Below are positions 32,612 through 41,892 of a stretch of DNA of 51,008 nt, piece by piece. Every line of letters starts with the position of its first letter. The stretch's first letter is position 1. The DNA lies in assembly GCA_003170295.1 (NCBI GenBank), contig PNAJ01000048.1, positions 3,503-54,510 of the forward strand, written 5' to 3'. The DNA comes from Bryobacterales bacterium. GTDB taxonomy: Bacteria; Acidobacteriota; Terriglobia; Bryobacterales; Bryobacteraceae. A program made the translations under genes and the position numbers. The notes beneath the pieces are model-generated. The model had not been told where the DNA came from, did no database searches, and saw nothing but the letters and a program-made list of their open reading frames with translations.

Positions 32612-33852
32612 TGCGACTCCATGAGCGCGCTCCGAATCCTTTCTGAAAGCTGTTCGACGAAACGATCGGGCAAAAAACCGTTCATGCGGCTCGCCAGGCG
32701 GCCCTGCTTGTCGAACACGATGGTGGTCGGGATATCGTTCACTTGCAGGAATTTTTGCAAGCCGTCCTCGAAGTAGACCCGGGTCTTCGACCACTTCTGT
32801 TGATCCAGAAACGGCGCGACGATCGAGTGATCCTCATCGGTGTCGATCGAAAGCAGCACCACGTCGTCGCGACCCTTGAACCGTTCCTTCACTTCGTCGT
32901 ACATCGGGTGCTGCACGCGGCATGGACCGCACCACGTCGCCCAAAAATCGAGAATCACAACCTTGCCCTGCAAGCTGCCGAGCTGCAGCTTCTGACCATC
33001 GAGACTGCTGATTGTGAATCCCATCGGATCGGTGACGTTGGCGTTCGGATCGAGCGCGTTGAGACGCTTCTGCCGCTCCTCGATCAACGCTGCCGTGCGA
33101 TCGTACGCCTCCAGAATCGCTTCGCCGAGCCCTTTTTCAGAATGATGCGCATTCCGGTAAATCTCGCCGAGCCGCTTGCGATCGAGCGCCCGATCGGAGT
33201 CCCCGGCGCGTGGATCGGGAATCATGAACGCGTCCGCGAAATGCAGCGCGGCCTGATCGTTGAAGCCCAGCGACGCCAGTGCCCCGCCCCATTCGCGTGC
33301 CGATTCCTCGCATGGATAAGTCGAAAAAGAAAGTGCCGCGAGCTTCGACGCCTCGTTAAAATCGCCCACCGCGGACTTGGCGCGAGATTGATAGAGCAGC
33401 GCGCGGGCGATGCCGCGATTTCTCTCCTCCTGCTGTTTCGATGCGCCGAGTCCTATCGCAGCCGGCAGTTTCTCTACGACCTCCTGAAAGTGCCGCGCAT
33501 GGGTGAACGCTTTCTCCGCGTTCTCCTTCCCACCGAGCGTCAGCTCCGCGCGCGCCACTCGATCGAGCACCAGCATGTCGTCCGGCGTCGCAGTCAGCAC
33601 GCGCTCGCCGTAGAGCATCGTGCGCCGATCGTCTTTATTATCGATCCCCGCCTTCGCCAGCGCCCTCTCGATTTCCTTAAGCTGCTGAGCATTGGGATAT
33701 TTTTTCAGGAACGCCTCAAGCAGCCGCGTCAAATCGATGGTGCTCGCGCCGGCTTCGTTCACGGCACGCTGTAGGTCCTGCTGCTCTTCACTGGGCGGAG
33801 GGGTTTGCGCGAGGCCGATCGCCGCGGCCAACAGGGACAGCAGTATTCTCAT
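32608..33852 (-). CDS. exported protein with C-terminal TlpA-type thioredoxin domain
   Basis: 414 residues. Signal peptide [16 protein letters not shown]. Residues about 20-270 are helical, with repeat-like units ([40 protein letters not shown]). The last 140 residues are an AhpC/TSA-TlpA domain: [20 protein letters not shown] with WCGPC at about 306-310, and the cis-proline in [10 protein letters not shown]. It probably reduces or isomerises periplasmic disulfides, or supports cytochrome c maturation; the long N-terminal region is unusual. It overlaps its neighbours on both sides. Confidence 0.9.
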   Translation of the reverse strand: MRILLSLLAAAIGLAQTPPPSEEQQDLQRAVNEAGASTIDLTRLLEAFLKKYPNAQQLKEIERALAKAGIDNKDDRRTMLYGERVLTATPDDMLVLDRVARAELTLGGKENAEKAFTHARHFQEVVEKLPAAIGLGASKQQEERNRGIARALLYQSRAKSAVGDFNEASKLAALSFSTYPCEESAREWGGALASLGFNDQAALHFADAFMIPDPRAGDSDRALDRKRLGEIYRNAHHSEKGLGEAILEAYDRTAALIEERQKRLNALDPNANVTDPMGFTISSLDGQKLQLGSLQGKVVILDFWATWCGPCRVQHPMYDEVKERFKGRDDVVLLSIDTDEDHSIVAPFLDQQKWSKTRVYFEDGLQKFLQVNDIPTTIVFDKQGRLASRMNGFLPDRFVEQLSERIRSALMESQ

Positions 33853-34481
33853 TACGGTTTTGCCTTCGACCTTCGAATCGCCTCGCCCAACATCGCCGCG
33901 CGCTGCCGCGCCATGTGCAGGTAAATCTCGTTCTGCGCGATCTGGTCGAGCAGCGGCAGAAACTGATCCGCGCCCGTCAGGCGCTTCTGAACCCAGCAGT
34001 TTTCAATGTTAATCAGCGCTTCGTGCACGCCCAGTTTATCGTGGCGCGCGGCGCGCTTGAGCTCCGCAAACAGCCGCTCTGTATCGGTGATCGCCTCAAA
34101 CCAATCGTGCAGCGCCTTGGCATTCTCGTCGAGAGAATAGTTGAATTTCTGCTCGCTCGCCGCGCCATCGTCCTCCCAACGGAACGTTTTCACCCCCATA
34201 TTGGCGACCTTCAGCCCCGATTCCAGCGGATGTTTGAAATGATCGAGCCGCGCCGCCAGATCGAACATCACCTCGGTCGACGTCTGTTCCATCTGAAATT
34301 TTTCGGGATCGTCATCGACCGCTTCCTTGTAAGCAACCGCGCCGTTCCGCTCCACGGCGATCGAAACGTAATCCGGCGACGAGCCTGGAAACGATTTCGT
34401 ATAAATGATGCGGGCGGAGTCGCCGTCGCCTGAAAACGCGGCCTGCGCCGCGATGCACAAAATCAGCGCGATCAGCTTCAT
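33852..34481 (-). CDS. secreted protein, unknown
   Basis: 209 residues; signal peptide [18 protein letters not shown]. The mature part contains [19 protein letters not shown], a helix-rich C-terminal half ([37 protein letters not shown]). No known family. It overlaps ruvC by four bases and the TlpA-like gene by one, so it is firmly in this operon; a shared envelope role with the TlpA-like protein is possible. Confidence 0.8.
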   Translation of the reverse strand: MKLIALILCIAAQAAFSGDGDSARIIYTKSFPGSSPDYVSIAVERNGAVAYKEAVDDDPEKFQMEQTSTEVMFDLAARLDHFKHPLESGLKVANMGVKTFRWEDDGAASEQKFNYSLDENAKALHDWFEAITDTERLFAELKRAARHDKLGVHEALINIENCWVQKRLTGADQFLPLLDQIAQNEIYLHMARQRAAMLGEAIRRSKAKP

Positions 34482-34981
34482 CGAGCTACCCTGATCGCGC
34501 GCGGCGTTGTCTTAATAGACGCCGTCGCATGGCAGATCGCGACCGCCAGCGCGTCCGCCGCGTCCTCCGATTCGATCGCTTCGCCCAGCCCCGTGATCGA
34601 CCGCACCATCAGTTGCACCTGCCGTTTTTCCGCGCGTCCATATCCCACCACGCTAACTTTCACCTCGAGCGGCGAGTACTCGCCAAACGCGATCCCCGCT
34701 TCGGCGATCGCCAGCAGAGCCACGCCGCGCACGTGCGCCAATTTCAGAGCCGTCTTCACGTTCATGGAATAGAAAACTTCCTCGACCGCCGCGGCCTCGG
34801 GCAAATGCTCCGACAGCACCACGCGAAGGGCACTGGCAATCATTGCCAACCGTGTTTCCAGAGGATCGCGGACACTCAGCCGGATCACGCCATGCGCCAC
34901 CACAGAGTGCTTGCGCCCATCGCTATCGATGACGCCCCAACCGGTGCGCTCCGTGCCGCAATCGATGCCCAGAACGCGCAC
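34478..34981 (-). CDS. ruvC: Holliday junction resolvase RuvC
   Basis: Endonuclease that cuts Holliday junctions in the RuvABC complex. First catalytic aspartate D7 in [14 protein letters not shown], catalytic glutamate in VEEVFYSMN, and the paired late aspartates in [15 protein letters not shown]. Other blocks: [16 protein letters not shown] and [16 protein letters not shown]. 167 residues; GTG start 16 bases after yebC. ruvA and ruvB are not in the window. Confidence 0.95.
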   Translation of the reverse strand: MRVLGIDCGTERTGWGVIDSDGRKHSVVAHGVIRLSVRDPLETRLAMIASALRVVLSEHLPEAAAVEEVFYSMNVKTALKLAHVRGVALLAIAEAGIAFGEYSPLEVKVSVVGYGRAEKRQVQLMVRSITGLGEAIESEDAADALAVAICHATASIKTTPRAIRVAR

Positions 34982-34997
34982 GTTCGTCCCTGGCGGT

Positions 34998-35741
34998 CTA
35001 CGCCAAGGCCTCCAGTTCCTTTTCGTCGATGTCGAAGTTGGAATAGACGCTCTGCGTATCGTCGTTATCTTCGAGCGCCTCCATCAGCCGCAGCATACCG
35101 CTGGCGTTCTTGCCTTCCAGCTTCAACAGATTCTTCGGAACCATGGCGATTTCGGCCGATTCCGTCTTTATGCCGGCCTTCTTCAATGCTTCGACCACCG
35201 GCTCGTGCATTTCCGGAGCGGAAAGGATTGCCCAGTTCCCGCCCTCGTCCTTTAAATCGTCGGCGCCCGATTCGAGCACCAGATTCATCAGGTCGTCTTC
35301 CTTCGCATTGTCGCCGTCTATGATGATTTGACTCTTGCGCTCGAACATCCAGGACACGCTACCCTGCTCGCCCAGATTGCCGCCGTTTTTCGAAAACGCG
35401 TGGCGGATGTCGCTCACCGTGCGATTGCGATTGTCGGTCGCCACCGCCACCAGCACCGCGGCGCCGCCGGGTCCGTATCCTTCGAACATAATCTCGTCAA
35501 GCTGCCCGCCTTCGATCTCGCCGGTGCCGCGCATGATGGCGCGCTTAATATTTTCTGAAGGCATGCTGACGGCCTTCGCCGCGGTGATCGCCGTGCGCAG
35601 GCGCGCATTCATATCGGGATCGCCGCCATTGCGCGCCGCAATCATGATTTCTTTGGTGACGCGCGTGTACGCTTTCCCGCGCTTCGCGTCAGTTGCGGCC
35701 TTCTTGTGCTTGATTGTCGCCCATTTTGAGTGACCGGACAT
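34998..35741 (-). CDS. yebC: YebC/PmpR-family DNA-binding/translation factor
   Basis: 247 residues beginning [22 protein letters not shown], the unmistakable YebC start. Also [52 protein letters not shown] and the C-terminal [18 protein letters not shown]. Family members were described as transcription regulators; recent work links some to easing ribosome stalling at polyproline. The yebC-ruvC order is conserved in many bacteria. Confidence 0.95.
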   Translation of the reverse strand: MSGHSKWATIKHKKAATDAKRGKAYTRVTKEIMIAARNGGDPDMNARLRTAITAAKAVSMPSENIKRAIMRGTGEIEGGQLDEIMFEGYGPGGAAVLVAVATDNRNRTVSDIRHAFSKNGGNLGEQGSVSWMFERKSQIIIDGDNAKEDDLMNLVLESGADDLKDEGGNWAILSAPEMHEPVVEALKKAGIKTESAEIAMVPKNLLKLEGKNASGMLRLMEALEDNDDTQSVYSNFDIDEKELEALA

Positions 35742-35811
35742 GGCAGATCCTCTAATAATTACCGAGATTTATGGGCCTTCTGCCCAACTTTTGAGGATAC
35801 CACGAGGAGGC

Positions 35812-37983
35812 TCAGGGAGCGAGCGTGAACCATGCGCTTTGTTGGGCCGTGGCCGCGCCTTGTCTCACAGTCACTCGCATTTCATAGCTCCCCGGTTCCA
35901 GCACTCCCGTGGAGGATGCGATCACGTAAGGAATACGATCAGTCCCTTCGCGCGTTCCCGGCGGCGGCGCGCTTTTCGATACGAGTTTCCCGTCCTTTAT
36001 CAGTTCTATTTCCAGTTGCGGCGCCTGCGGAATCGAGGCGCTGGGATAAACAACAAAATACATCTGGACCGCCGACTCCGGCCCGCGCGGAATCACGCTC
36101 GAAAGCATGGGCGTCACTTTCCCACCGCTGAAGAGGAACGGATCGCCGGCGTCGCGCGTCTCCGAGACTGGTTCCACGCGGCGGATCAAGGAAACACTGC
36201 TGAGCCCGGGACCGTCGGTGGGAGCGGGCACGAAAAACGCCATTTTTCGTGTCCCCATCTTTTCCCCTTCTCGATCCAGAACCGCGGTTTCGAGCGTGTA
36301 GTGACCCGGCGCCAGAATCCTGTGCTCCAGCCATATAAAACTGCCTGTGCGAAATCCTTCCAGCTTCTCGATGGAGCCGTCTAACGGCAGATCCTTGGCG
36401 ATCTTCTCCATCACCACGCCCTCCTCGTTCTTGATCAGATCGAGAGCCGAGAGATGGACCTGATACTTGCCCTTTTGTTGAATGAAGGTAACGCCGGAGA
36501 GCGGGACTTCGACGCTTACGACGCACTCCACTCCATTCGGCACGCGTCCGAAATGAAAAGCGGCGGAATGAAGCGCAATTGCGTTGGGCGCCGGAGTTCC
36601 TGCCAACGACAGCAGCAGCGGGGTTTCATAGGCGTGCAGCACCCCTGCCCGATCCGGCGGCAGCGCGAAATAACCGTCGCGCGTGCGGATCTGGACGCCC
36701 GGCTTGGTAACTTGCACAGCGATTTTTCGAAACCGGCCGTCATATCGCTGCGTGCGCGGTACGTACGTGATCTCGTAGTGCGTGCCAATCTCCGCGACCG
36801 TGCGGCGGAGCATTCCGCGCACGTCATTAGTATTGGCGATCAGCGCACCACCGGTGCTCTCGGCCAGCTCCGCCAGGGAATTCTGCACGTTGGCGCGAAT
36901 GCTCTGTTCGCCGCGCTCCATCGACTTGACGCGCTCCGGTGAGATAGCGTTTTTCTGTTCCCGTTCATGATCGCCGACGTTGCTCTCCATCTCCTCCCCG
37001 GCCGATTGCATCGCCTGCTCGAGTTCCGACCTCGCCGCGTCCTGCCGCCCAGTCGCCATCAGGCCACTTGCGTCGACGGCGTAGACCTGCACGTTGGCAC
37101 GGTTCGCGATCGATATCAGAGAGTGGAACTGCTGCACGCGGCTGATGGGAACGTGGATCCCCTCGGAAAAGTAGAAGACCGTTTTAATTCCGGGATAGCG
37201 CTCCTGCTCGGCGGCGATGGACATCAACGAAAAAATCGACGACCACCCTTGTTGCGACTGCGCCGCCTGCTCGGAAAAGTTCAGCATGCTCAGGATCATA
37301 GCGGCCCGCTCGCGGTCGGCCGCGATTGCGGAACCGCTCGCGGGCGTGGGTGGCGGACCATCGGCCCCCGCGTGAGCGTTCGCCAGAGAGGCGTGCTCCG
37401 GCGGTATCACCATGGTGTGCAGAGCGGCTTTGAGATTATCGGATTGCGTCGCAAACTCCGAAGGCGTCCCGCTCGTGGCTTGGATCACGGCGCGCCGGAG
37501 CTTCGGCAGGTCATTGTCGAACGACTGCAGGACACTCAGCCGTTGATCGACTGTGAAAACGGCGAAGTACACGTTGGCGCCGGACGCGGTCGCGAGGAGA
37601 TCCAGCGCGGCTTGACGTGAGAGCCGCCGCCCATCGAGCCCCAAGCGGTCGAATACCAGCGATATCAGGCTAACTTGTCTTGTGGAATCCAATGGCGTGG
37701 TGACAGGTCCGGCGCTCTCCGGGTCGACCGCTCCGGCTCCCCGCTCCACCAATCTGAAACCGGTGATCTGGACGGGAAGGCCATCCTCCAGCACGCGGAA
37801 TTGGCTTCGTTCGAGATTGCGAACCGGCCGGCCCCGCTTGTCCCGAGCCACTATTTCGAGCAATACTTCCTGCGCGCTGCTGCGGATCGTTGGCGTCGGG
37901 TCCGCGCGCTGCGCCTTGGCAGCAGGCCGGGCGCCGAGCAGCAACGGCGCGCAGACTACCCCGAATATCCACACGTTCGGCAT
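35812..37983 (-). CDS. secreted VWFA-related protein of the acidobacterial type
   Basis: About 723 residues. The start is set at ATG 37983, giving MPNVWIFGVVCAPLLLGARP as signal peptide; a GTG 15 bases upstream is possible. Residues about 35-70 carry the family lead VLLEIVARDKRGRPVRNLER with FRVLEDG. The von Willebrand A-like domain contains LISLVFDRLGLDGRRL (not a strict DxSxS), YPGIKTVFYFSEGIHV and ANVQVYAVDASGL. THYEITYVPRTQRYDGRFRK and VQIRTRDGYFA mark the typical end of that domain. The C-terminal 270 residues are beta-rich and unassigned. Role is unknown, probably protein binding at the cell surface. Confidence 0.88.
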   Translation of the reverse strand: MPNVWIFGVVCAPLLLGARPAAKAQRADPTPTIRSSAQEVLLEIVARDKRGRPVRNLERSQFRVLEDGLPVQITGFRLVERGAGAVDPESAGPVTTPLDSTRQVSLISLVFDRLGLDGRRLSRQAALDLLATASGANVYFAVFTVDQRLSVLQSFDNDLPKLRRAVIQATSGTPSEFATQSDNLKAALHTMVIPPEHASLANAHAGADGPPPTPASGSAIAADRERAAMILSMLNFSEQAAQSQQGWSSIFSLMSIAAEQERYPGIKTVFYFSEGIHVPISRVQQFHSLISIANRANVQVYAVDASGLMATGRQDAARSELEQAMQSAGEEMESNVGDHEREQKNAISPERVKSMERGEQSIRANVQNSLAELAESTGGALIANTNDVRGMLRRTVAEIGTHYEITYVPRTQRYDGRFRKIAVQVTKPGVQIRTRDGYFALPPDRAGVLHAYETPLLLSLAGTPAPNAIALHSAAFHFGRVPNGVECVVSVEVPLSGVTFIQQKGKYQVHLSALDLIKNEEGVVMEKIAKDLPLDGSIEKLEGFRTGSFIWLEHRILAPGHYTLETAVLDREGEKMGTRKMAFFVPAPTDGPGLSSVSLIRRVEPVSETRDAGDPFLFSGGKVTPMLSSVIPRGPESAVQMYFVVYPSASIPQAPQLEIELIKDGKLVSKSAPPPGTREGTDRIPYVIASSTGVLEPGSYEMRVTVRQGAATAQQSAWFTLAP

Positions 37984-38035
37984 TGGCGGACCGCACACTA
38001 TGCTAACGGAAATGAAAACCTCCCGTCATCGGCGA

Positions 38036-38365
38036 TCACACCGAGATGAGTTCGTCCCAACCCAGCGAGTGACCCACCGCTCGCTTCACCTCTTCCCGCC
38101 GGGCCGGCCCGAGTTGGCCGATACGCTTGACCAACACCGAACGGGAGACAGTCCGGAAGTTGTCGCAGTTCGCCACGCTTGGCTTGGACAGGCCCTCTGC
38201 CTTGCCGAGCGGAATTTCCATCGCGATGTGTCGTATCGTGGTCGTTACTTCTAGCACAGTGAACTTGTTCAAATACTCGTACGCGGCGTCGCGGCTTAGC
38301 AGTAGGACCGGCCGGCGACCGGCCGGCTGGGGCAGGCTCGCCCACCAGAGCTCATACTGTTTCAA
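38036..38365 (-). CDS. MazF/PemK-family toxin
   Basis: 109 residues with the PemK-like start MKQYELWWASLPQPAGRRPV and LLLSRD. Further features: TVLEVTTTIRHIAMEIPLG and LSKPSVANCDNFRTVSRSVL, and the C-terminal GQLGPARREEVKRAVGHSLG, all typical. MazF toxins are mRNA-cutting RNases. The start codon is TTG, overlapping the antitoxin stop (TTGA), which should keep toxin translation low and coupled. Confidence 0.92.
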   Translation of the reverse strand: MKQYELWWASLPQPAGRRPVLLLSRDAAYEYLNKFTVLEVTTTIRHIAMEIPLGKAEGLSKPSVANCDNFRTVSRSVLVKRIGQLGPARREEVKRAVGHSLGWDELISV

Positions 38366-38574
38366 GGCTTATATTCCTCACAATTCGACCAGTCGTCGGC
38401 CTCGGACTCGGAATCTGGCTGGAGGGCATATGCGCGCCGAGTGCGATCCTCTTCCGCATCGCGAATCGCCCGCGTGATGGCACCGCGAATAAATTCGGCA
38501 CGCTGGCGCTTCGCCGCTAACCGATTCAGGCTTTGATACGTGGATTCGTCGAGGCGAATGAGTAACGAAGGCAT
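38362..38574 (-). CDS. antitoxin of the MazF pair, ribbon-helix-helix type
   Basis: 70 residues: MPSLLIRLDESTYQSLNRLA is a ribbon followed by helices (AEFIRGAITRAIRDAEEDR), an RHH DNA-binding fold. The acidic C-terminus (PDSESEADDWSNCEEYKP) would wrap the toxin. It is first in the operon and probably autoregulates through 38578-38603. Confidence 0.88.
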   Translation of the reverse strand: MPSLLIRLDESTYQSLNRLAAKRQRAEFIRGAITRAIRDAEEDRTRRAYALQPDSESEADDWSNCEEYKP

Positions 38575-38577
38575 ATG

Positions 38578-38603
38578 TTTAATATATCATTAAAAGATAT
38601 CTT
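38578..38603. promoter_or_regulatory. A+T-rich dyads upstream of the toxin-antitoxin operon
   Basis: TTTAAT-N5-ATTAAA at 38578-38594 adjoins a second palindrome AAGATATCTT at 38594-38603, both within 30 bases of the antitoxin start. The pairing of short dyads suits an RHH antitoxin. The promoter must reach into the 3' end of the preceding gene (stop at 38607). Confidence 0.6.
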
Positions 38604-38606
38604 AGA

Positions 38607-39356
38607 CTACTTCGCAAATCGCACGACGCCCCACTTCTCCGGCACATGCATATTCACAACACCCTGCGGCGACCATACCCAATTGTCTTCCTTCAACCCC
38701 GGAACTTTTTCATATTTCCCGTCCACCACGCGAACCTGCCATTCCACGCGTGAAAAATTCATCCGCCACGACTCGCCGATGTTAGGACGACCTTTCCCGC
38801 TTCTTTCGACAAACGCGGCCCAAGGCAGCGCCAACTCAACCGACCATCCTTTATCCCTGTCGCGCGGATCGTTCAACGTCCCGTCAATCGCGACGGCCGA
38901 CTTGTAACCCGGCATTTCCCACCCGTTATCGGCCGTTCCGCCTTTGCTATACGGCTTCGGCAGAAACAAATCCCATCCGGTATTCAGAGCGTTGATCTCG
39001 AACTCGAAGTACCTCAAGCCATCCCCCGTAGGATTGAGAAACACCTCGAAATCGTTATCGCGAAAAATCACCGAGTCATGAGCGGTAAGCGTCGCCCAGA
39101 CATCCGGCTCTTCCAGCTCCGCGCCGATGTAGAGGTATTCGTCGTCCCACAACATCTTGACGCGAGTCCGAAACCGCGGCTTCGCATGATCGACTCCGAC
39201 GATATCGATGAATGCATCAGTCCACTCCGCAGCGCGCCAAGCCGGATCCTCAAGATGCCCGTCGATTTTCAATGCTCCGTTTGCGCGATGACAGTCATAC
39301 TGCTTCGGCTGCCCGAAAAGTGCAACGCACGAGAGCCCGACCAACAGAAATTTCAT
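38607..39356 (-). CDS. secreted CBM9-like carbohydrate-binding protein
   Basis: 249 residues with signal peptide MKFLLVGLSCVALFG. It resembles the CBM9-like (DOMON-type) domain: ALKIDGHLEDPAWRAAEWTD at the start, FRTRVKMLWDDEYLYIGAEL, SVIFRDNDFEVFLNP, YFEFEINALNTGWDLF, and GWSVELALPWAAF. It probably binds a sugar polymer end outside the cell or in the periplasm. It stands alone; no glycoside hydrolase is fused or adjacent. Confidence 0.9.
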   Translation of the reverse strand: MKFLLVGLSCVALFGQPKQYDCHRANGALKIDGHLEDPAWRAAEWTDAFIDIVGVDHAKPRFRTRVKMLWDDEYLYIGAELEEPDVWATLTAHDSVIFRDNDFEVFLNPTGDGLRYFEFEINALNTGWDLFLPKPYSKGGTADNGWEMPGYKSAVAIDGTLNDPRDRDKGWSVELALPWAAFVERSGKGRPNIGESWRMNFSRVEWQVRVVDGKYEKVPGLKEDNWVWSPQGVVNMHVPEKWGVVRFAK

Positions 39357-39426
39357 ATCCCCCTATTGTGCCTGCCCTTTTGGTGGCGCGAGCTTCAGCT
39401 TGCAGCGTCGGCTTCAGCCGGCGTCT

Positions 39427-39478
39427 TGTAGGGCGGCCAATACTGGCAGCAGCCGCTTTTTAAGCGGCTCTCAGCGAA
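39427..39478 (+). repeat. dispersed palindromic repeat, family B, copy 2
   Basis: Related to 6751-6800: GTAGGGCGGCCAAT, CTGGCAGCAGCCGC, then the hairpin AGCCGCTT-TTT-AAGCGGCT at 39451-39469. It ends two bases beyond the HicB stop codon at 39471 and overlaps its last codons slightly. It may serve as that gene's transcript end. Confidence 0.6.
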
Positions 39479-39680
39479 CCTCAACCAGTTCAAGGCGCGA
39501 CGGCTCGGGAATCTCGTCTCCGTCCTCGCGCATCGCGGCAAGGTGCATCTCAATCGCCTTGGCCATCCTGTGCTTGACGATGTCGAGAGTGCGACCGGTC
39601 GCAACACAGCCTGGGAGGTCAGGCACGTATGCACTGAAGCCGGTGCGAGTCGGAGCAATCAGGATGGGGTACGCTTTCAT
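39471..39680 (-). CDS. HicB-family antitoxin-like protein, no toxin partner seen
   Basis: 69 residues starting MKAYPILIAPTRTGFSAYVP, then DLPGCVATGRTLDIVKHRMA and AIEMHLAAMREDGDEIPEP, the HicB RNase-H-like partial fold. A longer open frame to 39749 adds a serine-rich leader and is not preferred. A typical HicA gene (about 60 residues, double-stranded-RNA-binding fold) is not found on either side, so this is an orphan antitoxin. Confidence 0.85.
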   Translation of the reverse strand: MKAYPILIAPTRTGFSAYVPDLPGCVATGRTLDIVKHRMAKAIEMHLAAMREDGDEIPEPSRLELVEVR

Positions 39681-39717
39681 ACTTGCGTGGTGCCTATTCA
39701 GAGAGTAGCTTGAAAAG

Positions 39718-39942
39718 GTGAACGTCAAAGCGGTCTTCGAAGAACTCAAATCCCTTCCGCCGCGCGGGCTGGAAATGGCGGCTGATTATATACATCGCCT
39801 GCACGCGGGAAGCCGACTGGAACGGAAAGCCGCTCTCCGGCGAACTGCACCCAGTTTAGCCAGCGAAGAGGCGGTGGACCCCGGCCCAACCCTCGATTGT
39901 CACTTACCGATATTTGCTGACACTGACAAGAATCTGGAATGA
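39718..39942 (+). CDS. small DUF2281-like protein, antitoxin-like
   Basis: 74 residues, GTG start. The beginning MNVKAVFEELKSLPPRGLEM then AADYIHRLH matches the short helix pattern of DUF2281-like antitoxin-type proteins (L-P-x-x-x-x-x-x-A-x-x-Y/F-I). The rest is polar. It runs divergently from the HicB gene, 37 bases apart, and the next gene starts directly after its stop (39942/39943). Family assignment is tentative. Confidence 0.55.
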   Translation: MNVKAVFEELKSLPPRGLEMAADYIHRLHAGSRLERKAALRRTAPSLASEEAVDPGPTLDCHLPIFADTDKNLE

Positions 39943-40887
39943 ATGGCGCTCCCAGGATGGTACTCCTTATTTTCCGTTATTGAGATCCACGCCGCCCTTG
40001 AAGCCGTTGCTGTTGTATTCTTTGTTGCGCTAGTTGTGTTCGATGTGTGGGCGCACATTGACAAAGACCGCGAACATCTATTGGAAAGAATAGGCCTCAT
40101 TTGTTTCGCAGTCGCTGTTCTTGGAGAGGTGTGTGCATATCCATATAGCAGGCGAGTAGCTACTCTATCGTCAGAGGCCAATGCAGTACTGAATAAAGAG
40201 GCGGGAGGCGCCCGCAGGGAAGCATCCGAAGCTAACGAGCGGTCAAAAACCATTGAAGTGTCCAACAAGCAACTGGGGATTGATCTCTTAAACGCCAAAT
40301 CGGCACTAGAAAGGGAACTACAGGAGACGGCCAAGGCACAGAAAGCCGCAGCGGATGCGCAAAAGGATCTCAATCGGTTTCTTGTGAGTAGGGTACTCAA
40401 TCGAGAAGTAAAGCCAGAGATGGTCGAAAGCCTTAAAAAACTCTCTCCCTCCGACGCTGAAGTATGGTATCGCGATGAGAGTGAGGAGGCGCTTATCTTT
40501 GCAATTCGCATAAGACAGAGCTTAATAGAGGCGGGTTGGCGCGTACCTAAAGCAGTTATACCAATTCTTCCGGGCAGATTTAAATCAGGGGATTTGAACT
40601 TTTTGTCCGGGGTAGCAATATATACGCTGAAGCAAAGTCCGAGTGTGCCGTTTGCAACCCAAAGCCCATTTATCACCGAATGGCACGGCATAGATTTCCC
40701 GAAAGGCGTGCTGATGACTGCCGGAATGCTCGCATTACAGCATGGAGCTACAGAACCATCAGAGATTGATCTAAAGAATGCAATCTTGAGCGTTGGACTG
40801 GACTCAAGAATGGGCTTCGTAGACGCTTCCTTACCGAGCAATTTTTTTAGGATTGTAATCGGAGAGAGGAGTTCAACGTTCCCATAA
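39943..40887 (+). CDS. membrane-anchored coiled-coil protein, unknown, A+T-richer
   Basis: 314 residues. Two N-terminal membrane helices (about 13-36 EIHAALEAVAVVFFVALVVF, and 49-65 LLERIGLICFAVAVLGEV) are followed by a coiled coil at about 75-150 rich in E, A, K and N (SSEANAVLNKEAGGARREAS, AKAQKAAADAQKDL). The C-terminal domain (about 155-314) contains PEMVESLKKLSPSDAEVWY, EALIFAIRIRQSLIEAGWRV and a second alpha-beta half. This resembles soluble sensor-like ends I recall in other unnamed membrane proteins. Base composition differs from neighbours: 40561-40620 has 26 G+C of 60, against 40 of 60 in phzF at 41641-41700. Probably acquired. Function is unknown. Confidence 0.8.
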   Translation: MALPGWYSLFSVIEIHAALEAVAVVFFVALVVFDVWAHIDKDREHLLERIGLICFAVAVLGEVCAYPYSRRVATLSSEANAVLNKEAGGARREASEANERSKTIEVSNKQLGIDLLNAKSALERELQETAKAQKAAADAQKDLNRFLVSRVLNREVKPEMVESLKKLSPSDAEVWYRDESEEALIFAIRIRQSLIEAGWRVPKAVIPILPGRFKSGDLNFLSGVAIYTLKQSPSVPFATQSPFITEWHGIDFPKGVLMTAGMLALQHGATEPSEIDLKNAILSVGLDSRMGFVDASLPSNFFRIVIGERSSTFP

Positions 40888-41068
40888 ACATGGGCATGTA
40901 TCTGGTACGCTGGGTATATTGTTGCCGATCTTTTGGTGCGGCGGCTACGGTGATCTTCCATTCGACGCCGCCCTTTTTGCGAAGCCGCAAGGCATCAAGA
41001 TTGATGAACAGAATCACTAAAATAGACCCGCCCTTGCACTCCCCCCTCCCCTCGCGCGATATTAAGGA

Positions 41069-41854
41069 ATGAACGTTCCCATCTACCAGGTAGATGCTTT
41101 CAGCAGCAAGCTTTTTGGAGGCAACCCCGCCGCCATTTGCCCTCTCGACCAATGGCTCCCCGACGCGACGATGCAATCCATCGCCGCCGAGAATAACCTT
41201 GCTGAAACCGCGTTTTATGTTCGGAAAAACGGTGGATTTCACATCCGTTGGTTCACTCCCGGCGTCGAGGTGGATCTCTGCGGACACGCCACCCTCGGCG
41301 CCGCGCACGTGATTATGGAGATTCGCAAGGAAGCGAAAAAAGGGCGCGTGGCATTTGATTCTAAAAGCGGCGAGCTTGTTGTTACGCGCGAAGCGGATCT
41401 GTACGCGCTCGACTTCCCTGCCCGCCCGCCGTCGGAAACCAAGTACGATGACAAACTGTTCGAGGCGCTCGGTGCAAAGCCGAAGATGGTGCTGGGCGCT
41501 CGCGACTATCTCTGTATCTTCGACACGGAAGCCGAGGTGCGCGCTGTGAGACCGAACATGGAGAAGCTCGCCGCCATCGATCGATTCGCGACCATTATCA
41601 CCGCTCCCGGCACCGATTGCGATTTCGTCTCGCGCTTCTTCGCGCCCGCAAAGGGAGTGCCCGAAGATCCTGTCACCGGCTCGGCTCACTGCACGCTGAT
41701 TCCCTACTGGTCCGATCATCTCGGCAAAAAGAAGCTATTCGCCCGCCAGATCTCCTCGCGTGGAGGCGAGCTCTGGTGCGAGCATCGCGGCGACCGCGTC
41801 ACCATCGCCGGGCGAGCGGTAAAGTATCTCGAAGGCAGCATCGTTGTAAGCTAA
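41069..41854 (+). CDS. PhzF-family isomerase/epimerase-like protein
   Basis: 261 residues. It opens MNVPIYQVDAFSSKLFGGNP and carries the catalytic glutamate E46 in ENNLAETAF. Other blocks are IRWFTPGVEVDLCGHATLG and EDPVTGSAHC. PhzF isomerises a phenazine precursor, but most family members have unknown substrates, and no phz genes are present. It precedes lutA by 38 bases. Confidence 0.93.
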   Translation: MNVPIYQVDAFSSKLFGGNPAAICPLDQWLPDATMQSIAAENNLAETAFYVRKNGGFHIRWFTPGVEVDLCGHATLGAAHVIMEIRKEAKKGRVAFDSKSGELVVTREADLYALDFPARPPSETKYDDKLFEALGAKPKMVLGARDYLCIFDTEAEVRAVRPNMEKLAAIDRFATIITAPGTDCDFVSRFFAPAKGVPEDPVTGSAHCTLIPYWSDHLGKKKLFARQISSRGGELWCEHRGDRVTIAGRAVKYLEGSIVVS

Positions 41855-41892
41855 ACGGAACCGCCATGCGTCAGCATGCGGACAGGAGCTGA

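Noticed and set aside
32612..32794. 61-residue N-terminal extension of deoB
   Set aside because: Does not match phosphopentomutase starts; it is the antisense-free other frame of the TlpA-like gene end. The ATGA overlap at 32611 is a better start.
40847..41719. 290-codon minus-strand open frame opposite phzF
   Set aside because: Shadow of phzF; PhzF has its catalytic glutamate and domain blocks on the plus strand.
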